From: Vicugna pacos
Taxonomy: Eukaryota; Chordata; Mammalia; Artiodactyla; Camelidae
DNA length: 64,000 bases
Direction: 5' to 3'
Assembly (NCBI RefSeq): GCF_048564905.1
Contig: NC_133001.1
Span: forward strand, 22,755,743-22,819,742
In this document: positions 22,530 through 35,620 of the stretch, piece by piece
Position numbering within the stretch: the first letter of the stretch is position 1
Layout of the letters: every line of letters begins with the position of its first letter
Made by a program: the position numbers and the translations under genes
Notes under the pieces: generated by a model
What the model saw: the letters and a program-made list of their open reading frames with translations, nothing else
Told to the model about the DNA's origin: nothing
The model's database searches: none

Positions 22530-22745
22530 AATACTATGTGCCAGTAACTATTGTTTTAAGAGCTTTAATTAAATATATTAATATTTAATCCTCACAATAA
22601 CCTGTACAGGATAGGTAATTTTACTACCATTTTTATGAAGAAATTTCTAAATTATCCAAAATAACACAACAAGGAATTGGTGGAGATGGGAGACAGGCAA
22701 TCTGACTTCAGAATCCATGGAGCTACCATACTGCATTTCCTTCAT
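22530..22745 (-). mobile_element. MIR SINE
   Basis: A reversed MIR over nearly full length: 'tactatgtgccagtaactat', 'atttaatcctcacaataacc', 'ggataggtaattttactacc', 'acaacaaggaattggtggag', 'tgacttcagaatccatggag'. Confidence 0.8.
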
Positions 22746-23339
22746 ATGAACATTCATCAGTTACCCATTTGACTCAGGCTGCACTCATACATGGTAGTTC
22801 TTATTGCTTGCCTCAGTTAGAACCTAGATCACTTAGAACGAAATATACATCTAATTGTAGAGCATTGTAGAAGAGATGACTAGTTGTTATCAAAATGTAT
22901 ATTCTTCTTCCTGAATATATATTTGTTCCTGGGAGGTAGTTATGTAGCAGGGATTGTATTTCTTGGGTCCTTCTTACATCTAGGTACAGCCATGTAACTA
23001 GTTCTCATCAATGGACTGCACACAAAATTGATTTGTATCACTTTGGGGACAAACTTTTTAAAGAAATTAGTGGTCTTCTTTGTCCTCTGCTTTCTCTTCT
23101 TCAAGTTAGATGCAGAAAAGTGGAAGGCTCATTAGATGGTAAAGCTAAATGATAAAAAGGATGATGGTTTTTTTATGGTTCCTTCATTGAGGGAAGTCAC
23201 GAGCCACTGGGAATATTCACATCTGACTTTTTTGTAAGCACGAAACAGTCATCCGCTACATTTGAGACTTTATTCAATTTTAAAGTCTGTTACAACAGCT
23301 AGGTTTTCAATAACTAATGCAAGTACGTAATAGAGGTCA
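22746..23339. other. Unannotated stretch
   Basis: No feature is recognised. Confidence 0.5.
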
Positions 23340-23500
23340 GAAGTGACACACGTATTTTCTCAGATGATTCAAACTATATTCTATGAGGCAATTACTTTCA
23401 TTTCTGTAAAAACTATGGTTCACTGAGACTGATCAACTTGTTGACAGTTACACAATTCAACAGTGTTTGACTCTGACAGCTATACAATGTTACTACAGTC
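23340..23500 (-). mobile_element. Possible MIR remnant
   Basis: 'tctatgaggcaattactttc', 'gacagttacacaattcaaca' and 'gtttgactctgacagc' follow reversed MIR order with many changes. Confidence 0.45.
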
Positions 23501-25619
23501 TGGTGTCTATCAGATGTGTCTTGTTTTTGAGCTTAAGCATTACAAATCACAGTACTTCTTTGCTGAAATATAGTCACACTACTTTGAACAAGTGAACTTC
23601 TTGACAGACATCCATCCCCTCCCTTCTTCCTGGTTGAGAGAAACATGATTGTACTGGTGCAGCCCCAGGTGACAGATGACACTTGGCCTGAGCACGTTAG
23701 GACAAAAGATTCTTCAGTTTCCACATTCTTTTGCTATAACAAAGTCATCTGGAAAAGTTGCGAGAAAGATTTCTTCCCTTGTGAGGGAAACAGAAGCAAG
23801 TGATCCCCCTTCTCCTGCTTAAATATGGGCAGGAAGGGGGGAACTTCTCCACTCATTCTGTAACCATGAAAGAAAACCCTAGACCGCTGCAGAGAGGTAT
23901 AAGTCAACTCCAGCAATAACTCACCTTTTAAAAACGCCTCCTGTGAAAAAGAATCCCTGTATGTGTGTGCCACAGTGTGTTAGCTTTTCTGTTATTTGGA
24001 GCTGAAAATGGTTCTAACCAAGGAAATGATCATTCAGGAATTACTTCCGCAGTATAATCTTTATCAAAATATACCAACAACCCAGGAGGATGTATTATAA
24101 TCCTTATGACACTCTAAATGACTCTTCATCAACACTGAAAAATTTTTACCGTACTATGTTTATGTTTACCATAAAGCCATTATTTTCTCTAGCATATCTT
24201 CATAGCAGGAGTTTGATTTGTAAATTTAAAGAGTTTGACTTGTTTAATATGCATTCATTTCTATTTCTGGCTTTTCGTGTAATGAGAGATTAGGACAAAG
24301 TGAGAGAGTAGAGAAATTTACAAGGTGGGAAACACCAAAAACTTTGATATTTGACATATTGAATCAGACAAGTTACAGGATTCAAGGGGAGCAATAGAAA
24401 ACACTTTCCTATGTATTAGCTTTTTTCTAAGTTTGGCTGCCTTATCTATGGATGGTACTAATGACAGTGTGCAGTTCATTGATTGAGTTTCCAATCCTAC
24501 GTGCAATGTAATGAATATTGACAGCCCTTAATACATGAGAACTGTTGTTTTCATTATTATTATAATCACCTAATAATAATAATGGTTTTAAAGTGTCAAA
24601 ATATCTTTGGTAAAGACACTGCTGTGAATCACTGAAGTGATTTAGGAGGACAGCTATGTTCTTTAATTTACTTTGTCTGAAAGATACACAGTAAATTTAA
24701 AATTAGTCATAAGATGCATTCATTTACTTGGATGCTTTTTAACTTCAAAGCTACCTTAAATTTAAAACATCTTAATTTCAATAAAAGAGACAAAAACATT
24801 GTGCAATTCATGGCACTGGACTAGCCACGTGTATGTTCAGCAACTTTCCCTCTCTCTCTCCAAAGTTATTTTAAAGTACATAAGACATTCCAGTGTAAGC
24901 TGGCAACTTTCAAAAGAAATTAGTCTATAAAGAACATTTGTCCTTTGTCTAAACTACTTTTAATTCCATGTTTTATCCTGCTAGGTTAAGGGTTATACTA
25001 ACCTCTATGGAGAATGAGAAAATTTTGATGTCCCTAGTCTTTTTTTAAAATTACTCTTCCCTGCTTTTAAGATAATAGAATGAAATTGATCCTTTAAATG
25101 GATAAAACATCAGGTTGGAATTTGATAAAATACTTTTAACTATTGGAAATAGACTCTGTAAAGTCATCTTATCTTTATCTCTTTTGTAGTTTATTTTAAT
25201 TTCAAGAAGTAGTTTGAATGCTCTGTCTCCCAAATCAGGTAATTTTGTAACTTCAGAAATTTTGTGGGGCAAGTTTCCATTGCTTAGATATTAGGCTACT
25301 AAATGTAATCTAGGAATAAATTTATATCTAACTGTGATTCAAAATTGTCTGCATCATGTAGTGTGCTGGGCATTTAGAAATCCAGCTTCAATACCAGATG
25401 CTGTCACTCAGCTCACTGTGTGACATGTGGGGACCCCTGTTTCTTCCCTTCATCTTAATGTCCTCAAAAGAACTGGACTAGAGCTCTGGCTTCAGCTTCT
25501 TTCAGCTATGAAACTCTGTATTTTGCAATGCTCATTATGGTTAGGGCTCCCATATAATAATACAGATCCTAAGAAACATTTTTACAATCCTTAAGAAAAA
25601 AATAAGATTTTCCCATAGA
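23501..25619. other. Unannotated stretch
   Basis: No repeat is named here. 24553-24584 holds an ATT/AAT inverted repeat ('attattattataa' then 'taataataataat'), a simple-sequence hairpin. No frame is convincing. Confidence 0.5.
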
Positions 25620-26365
25620 AAAAGTGACAAAAATTATGAATAGGAAATTCACGGAAGACGAAACACACAAAAAATACTCAGCCTCATTAATAATCAAAGA
25701 AGGCAAATAAATAACAATAAGATGGGCGAGAACCTACCATATTGTGGACAATTTAAAATTTTGATAATACTAAGTTTCAGTGATACTGTAGAGACAGACA
25801 TCTCTCACCCATTCCTGGGAGGACATTTTGGCTTAGCTACTTTGGAGGAGAATTTTGAAATAACTTTCTAAAATTAAATTGCATGTAGTACACCCTCTAG
25901 AAATTCCACTTTACAGCACTGTTACCAGAAAAACACTCTCCCAATTCATAAGAAGACATATATAATAGCAGTATCAAAGTATTATACATAATCAAGGTAC
26001 ATGTGTGGGAGAAAAGCTCTAATGTTCATCAATAGAAAAATCATGTCCTAAACTGTAGTATACCCATAACTATGGAATACTGTATGAAAAAGAATGCGGT
26101 AGATTCACTGTGCTTATTTGTACCAATACGCAAGATCTGTTGTTCATTTAACAGAACAATATAAATAGTATAATGGTATGTGCACCTGTGTGCATGTGTC
26201 TGTAAATAAATTTCAAAGGTTCTACAATATTAAAGACCAAATTAGTAACAGTATTTCCCTCAGACGGGGAGACGACTGATATTCAGGGTAAAAGAGCCTT
26301 CTCTATAACCCCTACAATTTTTAAGTGTAATATAATCATATATTACTCACAAAATTAAACATTAC
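25620..26365 (+). mobile_element. Old L1 (L1M type), ORF2 end and 3'UTR
   Basis: Worn plus-strand L1: 'gaataggaaattcacggaag', 'cctcattaataatcaaagaa', 'cagtgatactgtagagacag', 'atgttcatcaatagaaaaat', 'ataactatggaatactgtat', 'cctcagacggggagacgact'. All pieces lie in consensus order. The frame is destroyed. Confidence 0.75.
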
Positions 26366-26389
26366 TGAAAAAAGAGGATAAATTCTTGC

Positions 26390-26650
26390 ATACTAGCACG
26401 AATTTCATCAAAAACTTTGTTAAAATCAATTTTTTCAAAAATAAATTGACTGTAGATTTACAGCTATACTTCTGGACTCCCAATTCTATTCCAGTGATCT
26501 ATACATTTCCCTTTATACCAGCGCAACACTGTCTTGATTACTGTGTCTTTGTAATTCTGGTATACCTAGTACAGAGCCTTTCAATATTCAGCTTTATTTT
26601 TGTATCACATATACGTATTTTTTCTAAAGCAATATGGTTGATTCGCTTTC
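26390..26650 (-). mobile_element. Old L1 fragment, ORF2 region
   Basis: Minus-strand L1 just beyond the plus-strand piece: 'actcccaattctattccagt', 'gatctatacatttccc', 'cactgtcttgattactgtgt', 'ctttgtaattctggtatacc', 'gcaatatggttgattcgctt'. It corresponds to the segment seen at 42590-42760 in the younger L1. Confidence 0.65.
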
Positions 26651-27039
26651 CCCGTAATGTAAAGAAATAACAAAGTTGACAAAGATAAATTACCACTTTG
26701 GAGAACCACTTTCTCAGAAGACACAGGGACCTTGCTGGTCTACGGGACTTTTAATGGGTGTCATAGTGATTTCTCCCTGATTTCATAAACCAGTTAATTA
26801 AACAGAAATTTCAAAAGATTTTCCAGAAATGTAAATCAACCTTGGTATCTCTTGTTAATTTTTTTTTTCTCACTCCTTCCCTCTTATTCTCTCTCTTCTC
26901 AATAGCTGGTCTCTTAACAATTTTTTTTCGCATACATTATCTATATAGAAATACTTCAACATTCTATTTAGTAAAATATTCATTTATAAAATAATGACAC
27001 TCATAAGTCACATACATAAAATATTTTAAAATTTACAAA
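26651..27039. other. Unannotated stretch
   Basis: No feature is recognised. Confidence 0.5.
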
Positions 27040-27210
27040 GCATTTTAGAACTTTATCCTATTTATCCTTGTATGCAGGCAGCTGTTATAACTATTTTACA
27101 CATGACAAAACTAAGAATGACCACATAAAAAATTTCAATGACTTCAAACAATAAGGATGTGACAGAGAAAGAACTCAAAAGTAAGTTTTTGATTCCAGTT
27201 CTAATTATTT
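27040..27210 (-). mobile_element. MIR SINE remnant
   Basis: 'taactattttacacatgaca', 'aaactaagaatgaccac' and 'gtgacagagaaagaactcaa' match the reversed MIR middle and tRNA side. Confidence 0.55.
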
Positions 27211-28194
27211 TTTTTTTTTTACTGTGGACTTACTGATGGGGTAATACACAAGAAAGTAGTTGGCAAACTGTAAACACCATAGAAATTTTAGGTGTTTTTT
27301 TTTTTACTGTTATTAACTTTATTACTGTTATGCAGAAAGAAATTAATCATAATACCAAATATATTCCTCTGTAGAAAACTGCATACGTAGAAAATTCTCC
27401 CTGAAGCCAGCTTGAGGAGATACCCACAATGAGACTGTTTCATTAGGCAGGTGAAAAGTGAGATAAAGGGAAGCAAGTGCTAAAACCTGTAATTCCTGGG
27501 CTACATATGAATTCATACATAGTAACCATATTAGAAACAATGGTCAGCTAGGCAAATGGTGGTCTCAGGCTATTTGGATGGAGCCAATGTTTCAAACCAT
27601 CAGAATACAAAACATATTTAACCCACAGACTCCTAGGCGAACAGGGCACTTTATGCAATGGTACAATAAACTACCAGCAACAATAACACGTTTCCTTAAA
27701 GGCTCAAGAATACTTTTCATTTCTACCATATGAAGTCAATACAAAACCAGTCACAATACTGCCCATCTACCCAAACCCCTCTTTAAAGATTCTCTTGCCA
27801 AGGATCCACGGGACCCAAAGAAATTCAGTTATTCAACTGACTAAACAGTTACCCAGTGTGCTTGTTATCAAGTAGCTGCCTCTCTGTTTCTAATCCATTT
27901 TTCATTGCCTGCTCTGTGATTACAGAAACGGGCCCTGTAAATATTTTTCCTTCCACCCTATAAATATTTCTGCTTATACTTCTGATATGAACTGTATTTT
28001 TCTCATTAGTGAGAAGGAATGAATGAACTACCTTGTAAGATTGTTTTTGTGATTAAACGATGTCATCCATGGAAAAGTGAACATTAGCATATGGAACACA
28101 TTTAAGTTCCCCACAATTGTTAGTTCACATTCTTTCCCCATCTCCATGTCATCCAAGTCTTACCTACATAGAGCCCAATAAAGTTTATCTTCCA
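27211..28194. other. Unannotated stretch
   Basis: T runs at about 27208 and 27294. The overlapping 60-codon frames near 27288-27540 show no protein features. Confidence 0.5.
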
Positions 28195-28325
28195 TGTAAA
28201 AGTTCAAATTAAAACTTAATGCTCAGGAAGGCCAAATAAGATTCTACTGTCCATGATTAAATTAAAGCACACCGCCTGCCACACCAGTGTGCTCAATACT
28301 GTGTGTTGAATTGACTGACCAATGA
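28195..28325 (+). mobile_element. Possible L2 3' end
   Basis: 'gtgtgctcaatactgtgtgt' followed by 'tgaattgactgac' resembles the L2 terminus ('ggtgctcaataaatgtttg ... ttgaatgaatga'). Confidence 0.35.
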
Positions 28326-28399
28326 TATCATCCATACTCTTCTAGACTTCAGTGATTTAGTCTTGTCTGTTATGGTTTAATATTGTTTAAGTGTATTAA

Positions 28400-28512
28400 C
28401 CATCCTTTTGTCCCTCAAGGTGAGGCATTATGACTTCTTTTGTATCTTTACAACACCAGGCACAATATGAGGAAAGAGCAAGTACTCAAAAAATGCATAT
28501 TGAGTAAGTGAC
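28400..28512 (+). mobile_element. L2 LINE 3' end
   Basis: 'caccaggcacaatatgagga' and 'gtactcaaaaaatgcatatt' followed by 'gagtaagtga' match the L2 end in which the short repeat tail replaces poly(A). L2 is a dead ancient LINE. Confidence 0.55.
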
Positions 28513-31179
28513 ATTTCACAAATTCTAACACGCTTATTAGAAAAAAATGTTGGATTTATTACAAAACTTAACTAAGCCTCTCTCTTTTTCTGGACATGAG
28601 GTGTCACTTTTTCTCTTTAAAGGCTGAACTGCAGAGCAATTTTCTCTTCTAAGTTATCTTACTGTACCTTCTCCTGAACTTGTGACATTAACTGTCACTC
28701 ACTGTCAGAAGAGCTGTCTCCAGGCATGAACCAATCTTCAAGCTTAGGATAAATGTGAGCTGAGTTGCACAGAGTAGTGTGTTTCACTCCTTCCAAGAGT
28801 AGTTAAAAACAAAAACAAAAACAAAACGCCTTTCCATGGGCTCACCCTTCATGAGAACGAAGAGTCCCCTGAAAGAACAGCATCTGAACAGCCAAGCCTA
28901 TGCAGCATTTCCGTTTTCAGATGGCTGACCGTGTGAATGTGCAGAGCCACAAAGAAAACTAGTTCTCTTGATGTTTAGAATAGAGCAGTGAATAGCAAAG
29001 AATAATTCCAGATCTGGACTTCTCATGAGAAACAGGAAAAAAGTAACAGAAAAAATTTTCAAGGATGACATTAAGAGAAAGAAAAATTAGCACAGAACTT
29101 GGGGAAATGGCATTTGCAGAGTACACGAAGTTCAATAACACACAGCCTCAATGACAGGGATTTTTAAGAATTGCCTATGGAAACCTGAAATTGATACATT
29201 GTGTGTTAAGTAGGCCTTTTTTATTCAGCCAAGCAAGGGAACATAAGGCAGAAATACGTCCGAGTGTAGATCGATGAGAGCAAAGGAAGTAAGGGACTTC
29301 CTTTGTAAGGGAGGTAAGGGAGTATTCCTAAATGTCCTGACTGAAATACACATACCCTAGTTCCACTGTGTTCCCTTTCTTTTGGACATTACACAACTGG
29401 TTCACATCCTTTATTAGGATGCTGATGCTAATCAGACACCATTGTCATCCCATTATAATTCTCTCTGTAAAACCAGCCACAGTCACCTACGGTATCATAA
29501 AAAAAAATTATGCTACTTAATTTTTAGGTTGAGAATTTCATGATCCCCATGATAAGTATTGAAAATCTTGCAAAAAATGGCTACATCTAGCCTGCTTGAG
29601 CTAAGCCAAAACACAATGCCCAGCTTCCCAGAATAAGAGAAATTAGGGATTTCCCAGATTATTCCATTTTGAGTAAAATGAAGGTATAGTGAGGAGCGAG
29701 CCAGAAACAGGGAGATTGATTACAGCCTTTAGTTGGTGAGAGTGAAATCAGATTAGTCCCCATCTGAGAACTTGGACCCCCAGCTTGGTAAGAGGGTGAG
29801 GGAAAATCATAGAAGGCTGGATGATTTGTTTGTTTGTACATCTTGAGAAGCTGTCTTACATTTTACCTCGCACTTCTTTTTATTAAGGAGTTGCCCCTCA
29901 CTGCACATTTCTCTGTGTAAAGTGGAGACATCTTTGCTTAATTTGCAATGGAGCAAAAGAGAGCATTCAATTATCTGTTCACAGATGAACTAGTGCAGAA
30001 AATTAAGACTCCACCATGCTTTCTCCACACATGAATGATCATTAGTTTAATTTTCCCCTAATACGTGTAAGGGCAATCTGAAGTATGGAGTGCGCTCACA
30101 GGACAATGTGGAGGGATGAAATAAGGAGCTCATGGAAAAAAAAAAATAAGGAGTTCCTAAATGCCACCTTGAACTTCACGGCCAGTATCTCCCTCATCTT
30201 CAGTTTAAGGATGGCCACTGAGAAAATGCAATTCCCTCCATTTGGCGCCCAAGACTGTGTGAGGATACAGGGAACTTAAGGATGGCGTCACAGAAGGAAG
30301 AAACAGCCCACCAAGAGAACACAGTCTGTCTCCCTCTCAGGCTCCCGCCTCCCTATTTCACATCTTCTTGTTCAGAGGGGAAGAACCTGAAAGAGACCCT
30401 GAGGGGCCCTCCGCGGATTACAGGGGAGGGGGAAGAATCTACGCATCCTCTCTCCTAATAAAACTTCTGTTTTAAGTTCTGCCCTGTGCTTAATATCATG
30501 ACATGACAAGGCTTTTCAGAACTCATTTGTCTTTGTGCTCTCTAAATTGGAGAAGAACTTAAGAGTAAAACACAGTAACATCTTTAGGATTTCACTAATT
30601 TAGATTTGAAATAAGCCTAGCAAAAGTAAAGACATGTCTCTAAATATATGAAGTTTGGAAATATATGATTCTGAAACAGAATCACTTTAAATAGCATTTT
30701 TTAAATCATTAAAATGATTTTCAAAATCATTAGAGACATTAAAGGTCCTTTCACACGCCTTCATTTTCTTTATCCAGCAATTAGTTCTCCAGCATTAACA
30801 TGCTTTTATATTTTGAATCCATTATTGTGTAAAGGAGGTCTATTTCAAATTGCTATGCTCTCATTAGCTTATCTCACTTTACTTATTAGTGTACAATTAC
30901 ATATATGCTATGTGCTTGAAAATGATAAAACTGCATTTATAAACAAGTATTTTAATTTCCAGCTTTTTACTAGGTCATTCTGAATTTCCAGGTAGTAAAC
31001 ACCAAGTCCTCTAGAGTATAATTTACCCTTTTTTTTTTTTTAGCACTGCCTTTTCCCCTTTAGGTCACTAGAACATATTCTGGGCAATTTTTTTTCCCAT
31101 TGTAATACTGGGGATAATAGCTGAGCAACGAACTTCTTACCAGTCCCTGAACAGACTGAGTTTGATACTCCATGGCTTT
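28513..31179. other. Unannotated stretch
   Basis: Contains a short (AAAAC)n run at 28804-28828 and a somewhat GC-richer patch at 30280-30450 ('ctgaggggccctccgcgg') followed by 'ctaataaaacttctg', which could be the polyadenylation end of an unknown LTR. No frame or named repeat is secure. Confidence 0.4.
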
Positions 31180-31447
31180 GCACAGCCTGTTTCATGGACC
31201 TGAAATGCTATTCCCAACTCCTATCTCTTCCTGTAAAGCTTATTTTCTTTCCTCTAATGCCAGTTTTATATCACTTTCCTGTGATGCCTTTCCCAGCTAA
31301 GAATAAGTTAGTTGTTACCACTCTGGTCACATCAGGCATCTCTTAATTATATGGTACTCTGTATGGTACCTTGTAATTATTTTTCTTATGTCTGTCTCTC
31401 ACATAAACTATGAGCTCATTTAGGAAAGACAGAATCTTATTCATCTT
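31180..31447 (+). mobile_element. L2 LINE remnant, cut by L1
   Basis: 'cctgtgatgcctttcccagc', 'ggtaccttgtaattattttt' and 'actatgagctcatttaggaa' followed by 'agacagaatcttattcatct' follow the L2 3' region ('tgtaagctccttgagggcag'). It stops where the L1 at 31448 begins, so the L1 inserted into it or removed its end. Confidence 0.6.
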
Positions 31448-31901
31448 TTAATTATGGTATAGTTGATGTCAATATTATGTAAGTTTCAAGTGTACAACAT
31501 AGTGATTCACAGTTTTTATAGGTTATATTCCATTTATAATCATTATAAAATATTGGCTGTATTCCCTGTGCTATACTACATATCCTTGTAGCTTATTTAC
31601 TTTATACATAGTAGTTTGTACCTCTTAATCTCCTACCCCTATCTTGTCCCTCTCCATTTTCCTTTCTCTACTGGTAACTGCTAGTTTGTTCTCTTTATCT
31701 ATGAGTCTATTTTTATTTTGTTACAGTCTCTAGTTTTATTTTTTAGATTCCATACATTACTGATATTATATAATATTTGTCTTTCTCTGTCTGACTTACT
31801 TCACTTAGCGCCATACCCTCCAGGTACATCCATGTTGTTGCAAATGGCAAAATTTCCTTTTTTACGGCTGAGTAGTATTCCACTATATATATATATGTGT
31901 G

Positions 31902-31960
<59 letters not shown>

Positions 31961-32077
31961 CACATCTTCTTTAACCATCCGTATGTTGATGGATACTTAG
32001 GTTGCTTCCGTGTCTTTGCAATTTTAAATAATGCTATGAACGTTGGGGTTCATGCATCTTTTCACGTTAGTGTTTAG
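31448..32077 (-). mobile_element. L1 3' end (ORF2 tail and 3'UTR)
   Basis: Uninterrupted minus-strand copy: 'ggtatagttgatgtcaatat', 'tgtacaacatagtgattcac', 'ctactggtaactgctagttt', 'gtgcaaatggc'-like text at 31838-31850, 'acggctgagtagtattccac' and 'atgctatgaacgttggggtt'. It is the same family as the inverted L1 at 1608-2396 and serves as its reference. The ORF2 tail is broken. Confidence 0.85.
31884..31957. repeat. Compound (TA)n(TG)n(TA)n(AC)n microsatellite
   Basis: TA and TG steps run into about 23 uninterrupted AC units, inside L1 sequence at the position where the L1 at 1871-2396 also carries an AC tract. Confidence 0.95.
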
Positions 32078-34249
32078 TCCATGAAAACATCAGAACTAAC
32101 CTCTTGATGGTAGACTTTTAGGGACTATGATTCTGAGATTGTATTTTTTATGAAGTTCTAAATTCTCTGTATAATTAATGACTTTAAAGTGTCGGTTGTT
32201 AGAGAAAATGGACTATTTTTATTATGCAGAAAGAAAATTGGATTCTGAAAAAAAGTTCAAAAGTAATGAGAAGTTTTCATTAGTGCTGAAATGGGTAGTT
32301 TTCTGGACCCTTCCAGTGTCACCTCAACCATGGATAGCATTTGAGAAAAGGATTTTAATATCTGAAAAGAAAAGTTAGCAGGAAGAATAGAAATTGGTGG
32401 TCAAAAGAGAAATACCTAGAGAAAAATTACTGCATATGGTTATTCACAAAATCGTTATGTTTAGGAGGAAAAACTTCTAAAGAGATAGAGTTTAGAAGAG
32501 ATACAGGAAATAAAACATTTGTGCTTTAAAGGCAAATGTATTAGGAAGGAAGAGAATATATGAAGTCATTAAGAGGTCAACCACAGATGCTGTAACTCCA
32601 TTTGTGAACAATACAAGGAAAAAATAAACCTCAGGTTTTCTAAAAATTAGATGGAAATCAACAGAGACTCTGGCTCTTGAATCATAAAAATTCCATAAAA
32701 TTATCTAATGCTTTCCTCTGGAGCATTACTTTTAACCAAAAATGACTCAGACTCTCTGGCCAGCCTGAAAACCCTGGTACTCAAGGCAGACTGCAGACTT
32801 TTTATTACGCTCACTCAAATGCACTGTCTCTTTCCCTCACACACACACACACCACTCTGGTTTCCCATCTCTTGCTGTTGATGCTGTTTCCTTTGACGAG
32901 TACATCATTTTTTAATCAAAGTTAATGTGGCACTGAGGTTCCAAAATTTAGCATGTAAAACCATTATGGAGATAAAAACAGATACACAGCTGGGCTGTCA
33001 GATTCCTAGAGAGAAATGTTTTATGCTGGTCAATAAAATGATGCTTGCTCATCTCTTTCCTTTTATCTCCTACAACTCATTGCTGAAAAGTTTTGACTAA
33101 TTCTAGGGAGTCATGCAATTGAATATTCACCATTCATCTATTCAGTGGATAACCTCATCAGTCCCTAGGAAGTCCAGACTTACTCATCATTCTGTTATTC
33201 TGGCTACATATTCACAATCCAATTATGAAACCATGTCTCATATTTGAATGAAGAAATTCACTAATTTGTTTCTTGATCACAACCCTATAGAAACATGATA
33301 GATATCACATCACTCTGACTCTTGGCTTTTAATTTAAGACTCTTGATTGCCCTGAGATGTGTGTAACTTAGCATTCAAAACTATTTGGAAAGCATAATTC
33401 CCTGACATAAGATAAACTGGAAGAAAAAAGACAAAAGATCGCCCCCACCCCAAAAACACAAATTAAAGGCAATTAAAGCACCTACAATAGAAATAAACAA
33501 TGATTCCAGTGGCAAATTTAAAAGATTGTTGGTTAAGATGGTTTTGTATAATAAAATTTGGAACTTTTAGTTAAATATCAGTAAAGCTTTCAGAAATAAT
33601 CCATCATTCAGAATATAAGATATGCTTGTATTGAGTGTAAAAAAATTAAAGAATGACTATGCAAAAGCAAAACAATATTTTCTTTAGGTATTTCTCCACA
33701 GTGAAGGCCAACCCACATATGCTGAAAACAGCTGCAGTTACATCCATGCTCTCTAAGAACACGTGACATAAAAACTTTTTAAAAAAATTAACTTTAAGCA
33801 GAAAACCACAAGAAATAAAACCTAAAGTGTTTAAAGAAATAGAACAATAAAATGAAAGGGTATCCTACATTCAAGAGGTTAATTTGGTTTAATCTGAAAA
33901 ATGCTTCAGCGAAAGTATGCCTCCCTGATTGGATATTCTGAATGGGAGAAGAAGAAAAATAGGGAAAGCTACTGAATAGCGACCGTGCACCAGTAACGGG
34001 GGCGAGACCCCCGCCTGTGTCTCCATACCTCCCTTCCACTGTCCATACGTCTCACATTGCACTCAGGACATTTTTACGCCGACTGTGGTTCAGCCGAACA
34101 CACTGAGCACACCGTGCTACCTCATATCTGCTTTACTCTTACATACTGGTTTAGCAGTCTACCTTTCCCACATTTCATTGGTCAGCATCTCTATAACACA
34201 GATCAGTATTCAACTTTTACGTTAATCTTTCCCAGGATCCTTGGGCATT
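32078..34249. other. Unannotated stretch
   Basis: AT-rich unique sequence with a short (AC)7 at 32839-32853. No repeat or gene is recognised. Confidence 0.5.
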
Positions 34250-34400
34250 TAACCACTCCTTCTGCTCAGGTATTCCTCACATTACACTGTTTTGTTTATT
34301 TGCCCATCTCTTCCTCTAGACTGTGATTTTTGGTAGCAAATTCCAGGTTTTTTCTACTGCCTATCTCTGACACACTTAGTGTCATCTACCAAAATATTGG
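34250..34400 (+). mobile_element. Possible L2 remnant
   Basis: 'gtattcctcacattacactg', 'tttatttgcccatctcttcc' and 'tctagactgtgatttttggt' resemble the L2 stretch before the 3' terminus ('tctcccccactagactgtaag'). Confidence 0.4.
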
Positions 34401-34744
34401 CACACAAGAGTGTCTGGGTTGGTTTTCTTTTACATGTGTCATCTCAGAATACCCAGGACCTAACCTCAAAACTAGGGAGTTAGTGACTCTCTCTATCCTT
34501 TGCTAAAATGTCTGGTCTTTGGAGATAATGTATTTTTATATCAAGCAAATAATACATTCTAACTTTGGAGGGACAATTTTTATTTTCTATACTGTAATAT
34601 CCTGTGGTGTGAAAAGACACAACTAAAATTAATGTTAAGAGTCACATCTGCCACTTTAACAGGATGAATGTGGGAGGATTCATATTATGCCAGGTTCTCT
34701 CTAGGCCCCTCACAGGCAGCACCTCATCTTGTCTAATTATCTTG

Positions 34745-34937
34745 TTCATTTAATCAACAAATATTGCCAAGTTTCCCTCTGATCCCACCACTGTACTAGG
34801 GCTATAGGTACAAGACATATGATGTCTTTGCCATCATGATATTTACATTTATGTAGACCAGACATACTTCAAGCCAGTACACACATTTTTAAGGTGTATT
34901 AAGAAAACAAAGTTGGGAGATGGTCAGTAAGAGGTTC

Positions 34938-34974
<37 letters not shown>

Positions 34975-35620
34975 GTCAGGAAAGGCTCTTCAAATGAGAT
35001 GACATTTTAAGACATCCAAATCATGAGGGGCTGGGTATAAAATGATATTGGTGAAAAGCCTGCCAAGCTGAGAGAACAAGTGTAATGGCCCTAAAGGGGA
35101 CACAAGCCTGTTCGAGAAACAACAAAGAAAATAGTGAGTAAGGTAACGACACAGGAAAATCAGGTAGGAGCTAGATCATGGAGGACCGTGTCGATGATTT
35201 TATGGTGCTTGATAAAATACAATTTATATTTTTCAAAGTCTACGCATACTACTGAGTGGAAAGTGGGTTTTGTGGGGACAAGAGTGGAAGCAGGAAAATG
35301 ATGAAGGTATTGTACGACCAGACAGGAGGTGATGGAGGCAGCAGCGTAAACGACAGGATTAAGAGGCTTGGGTTACGTAGAGCTGACCTGTTATCAGGTT
35401 GGGTACGTGGGGTCATGCGAAAAGCATTAGGGAAAACCAAATATGGCTCCTAATTTTTTGGTCTGAGCAATTTAGTGAGTGATATAAATTGATATAAAAA
35501 CTGGAGAAAGAGAAGGCTGAGGTGGAGGGCCAAAAACAGAGGAGTCAAGATGTTGTGCTGATGATCTGTGTTAAATTACCAAGAATGACAACAGAGATAG
35601 TGGCAGAAGAGAGCAAAGCA
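34745..35620 (-). mobile_element. L2 LINE, long 3' portion
   Basis: A long reversed L2 in consensus order: 'tcaacaaatattgcc', 'gtcaggaaaggctcttcaaa', 'gaacaagtgtaatggcccta', 'aggagctagatcatggagga', 'ttttatggtgcttgataaaa', 'gacaagagtggaagcaggaa'. A (TG)n tract interrupts it. The coding information of L2 ORF2 is no longer readable. Confidence 0.65.
34940..34968. repeat. (TG)n microsatellite, 14 units
   Basis: A perfect TG run within the L2 remnant. Confidence 0.95.

Noticed and set aside
24553-24584. ATT/AAT inverted repeat as a transposon end
   Set aside because: It is made of simple trinucleotide sequence and has no partner.
30233-30250. Retroviral primer-binding-site-like 'tggcgcccaa'
   Set aside because: The ten-base match to a lysine tRNA-type site stands alone, with no convincing LTR on its left and no genes on its right. 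Probably chance.
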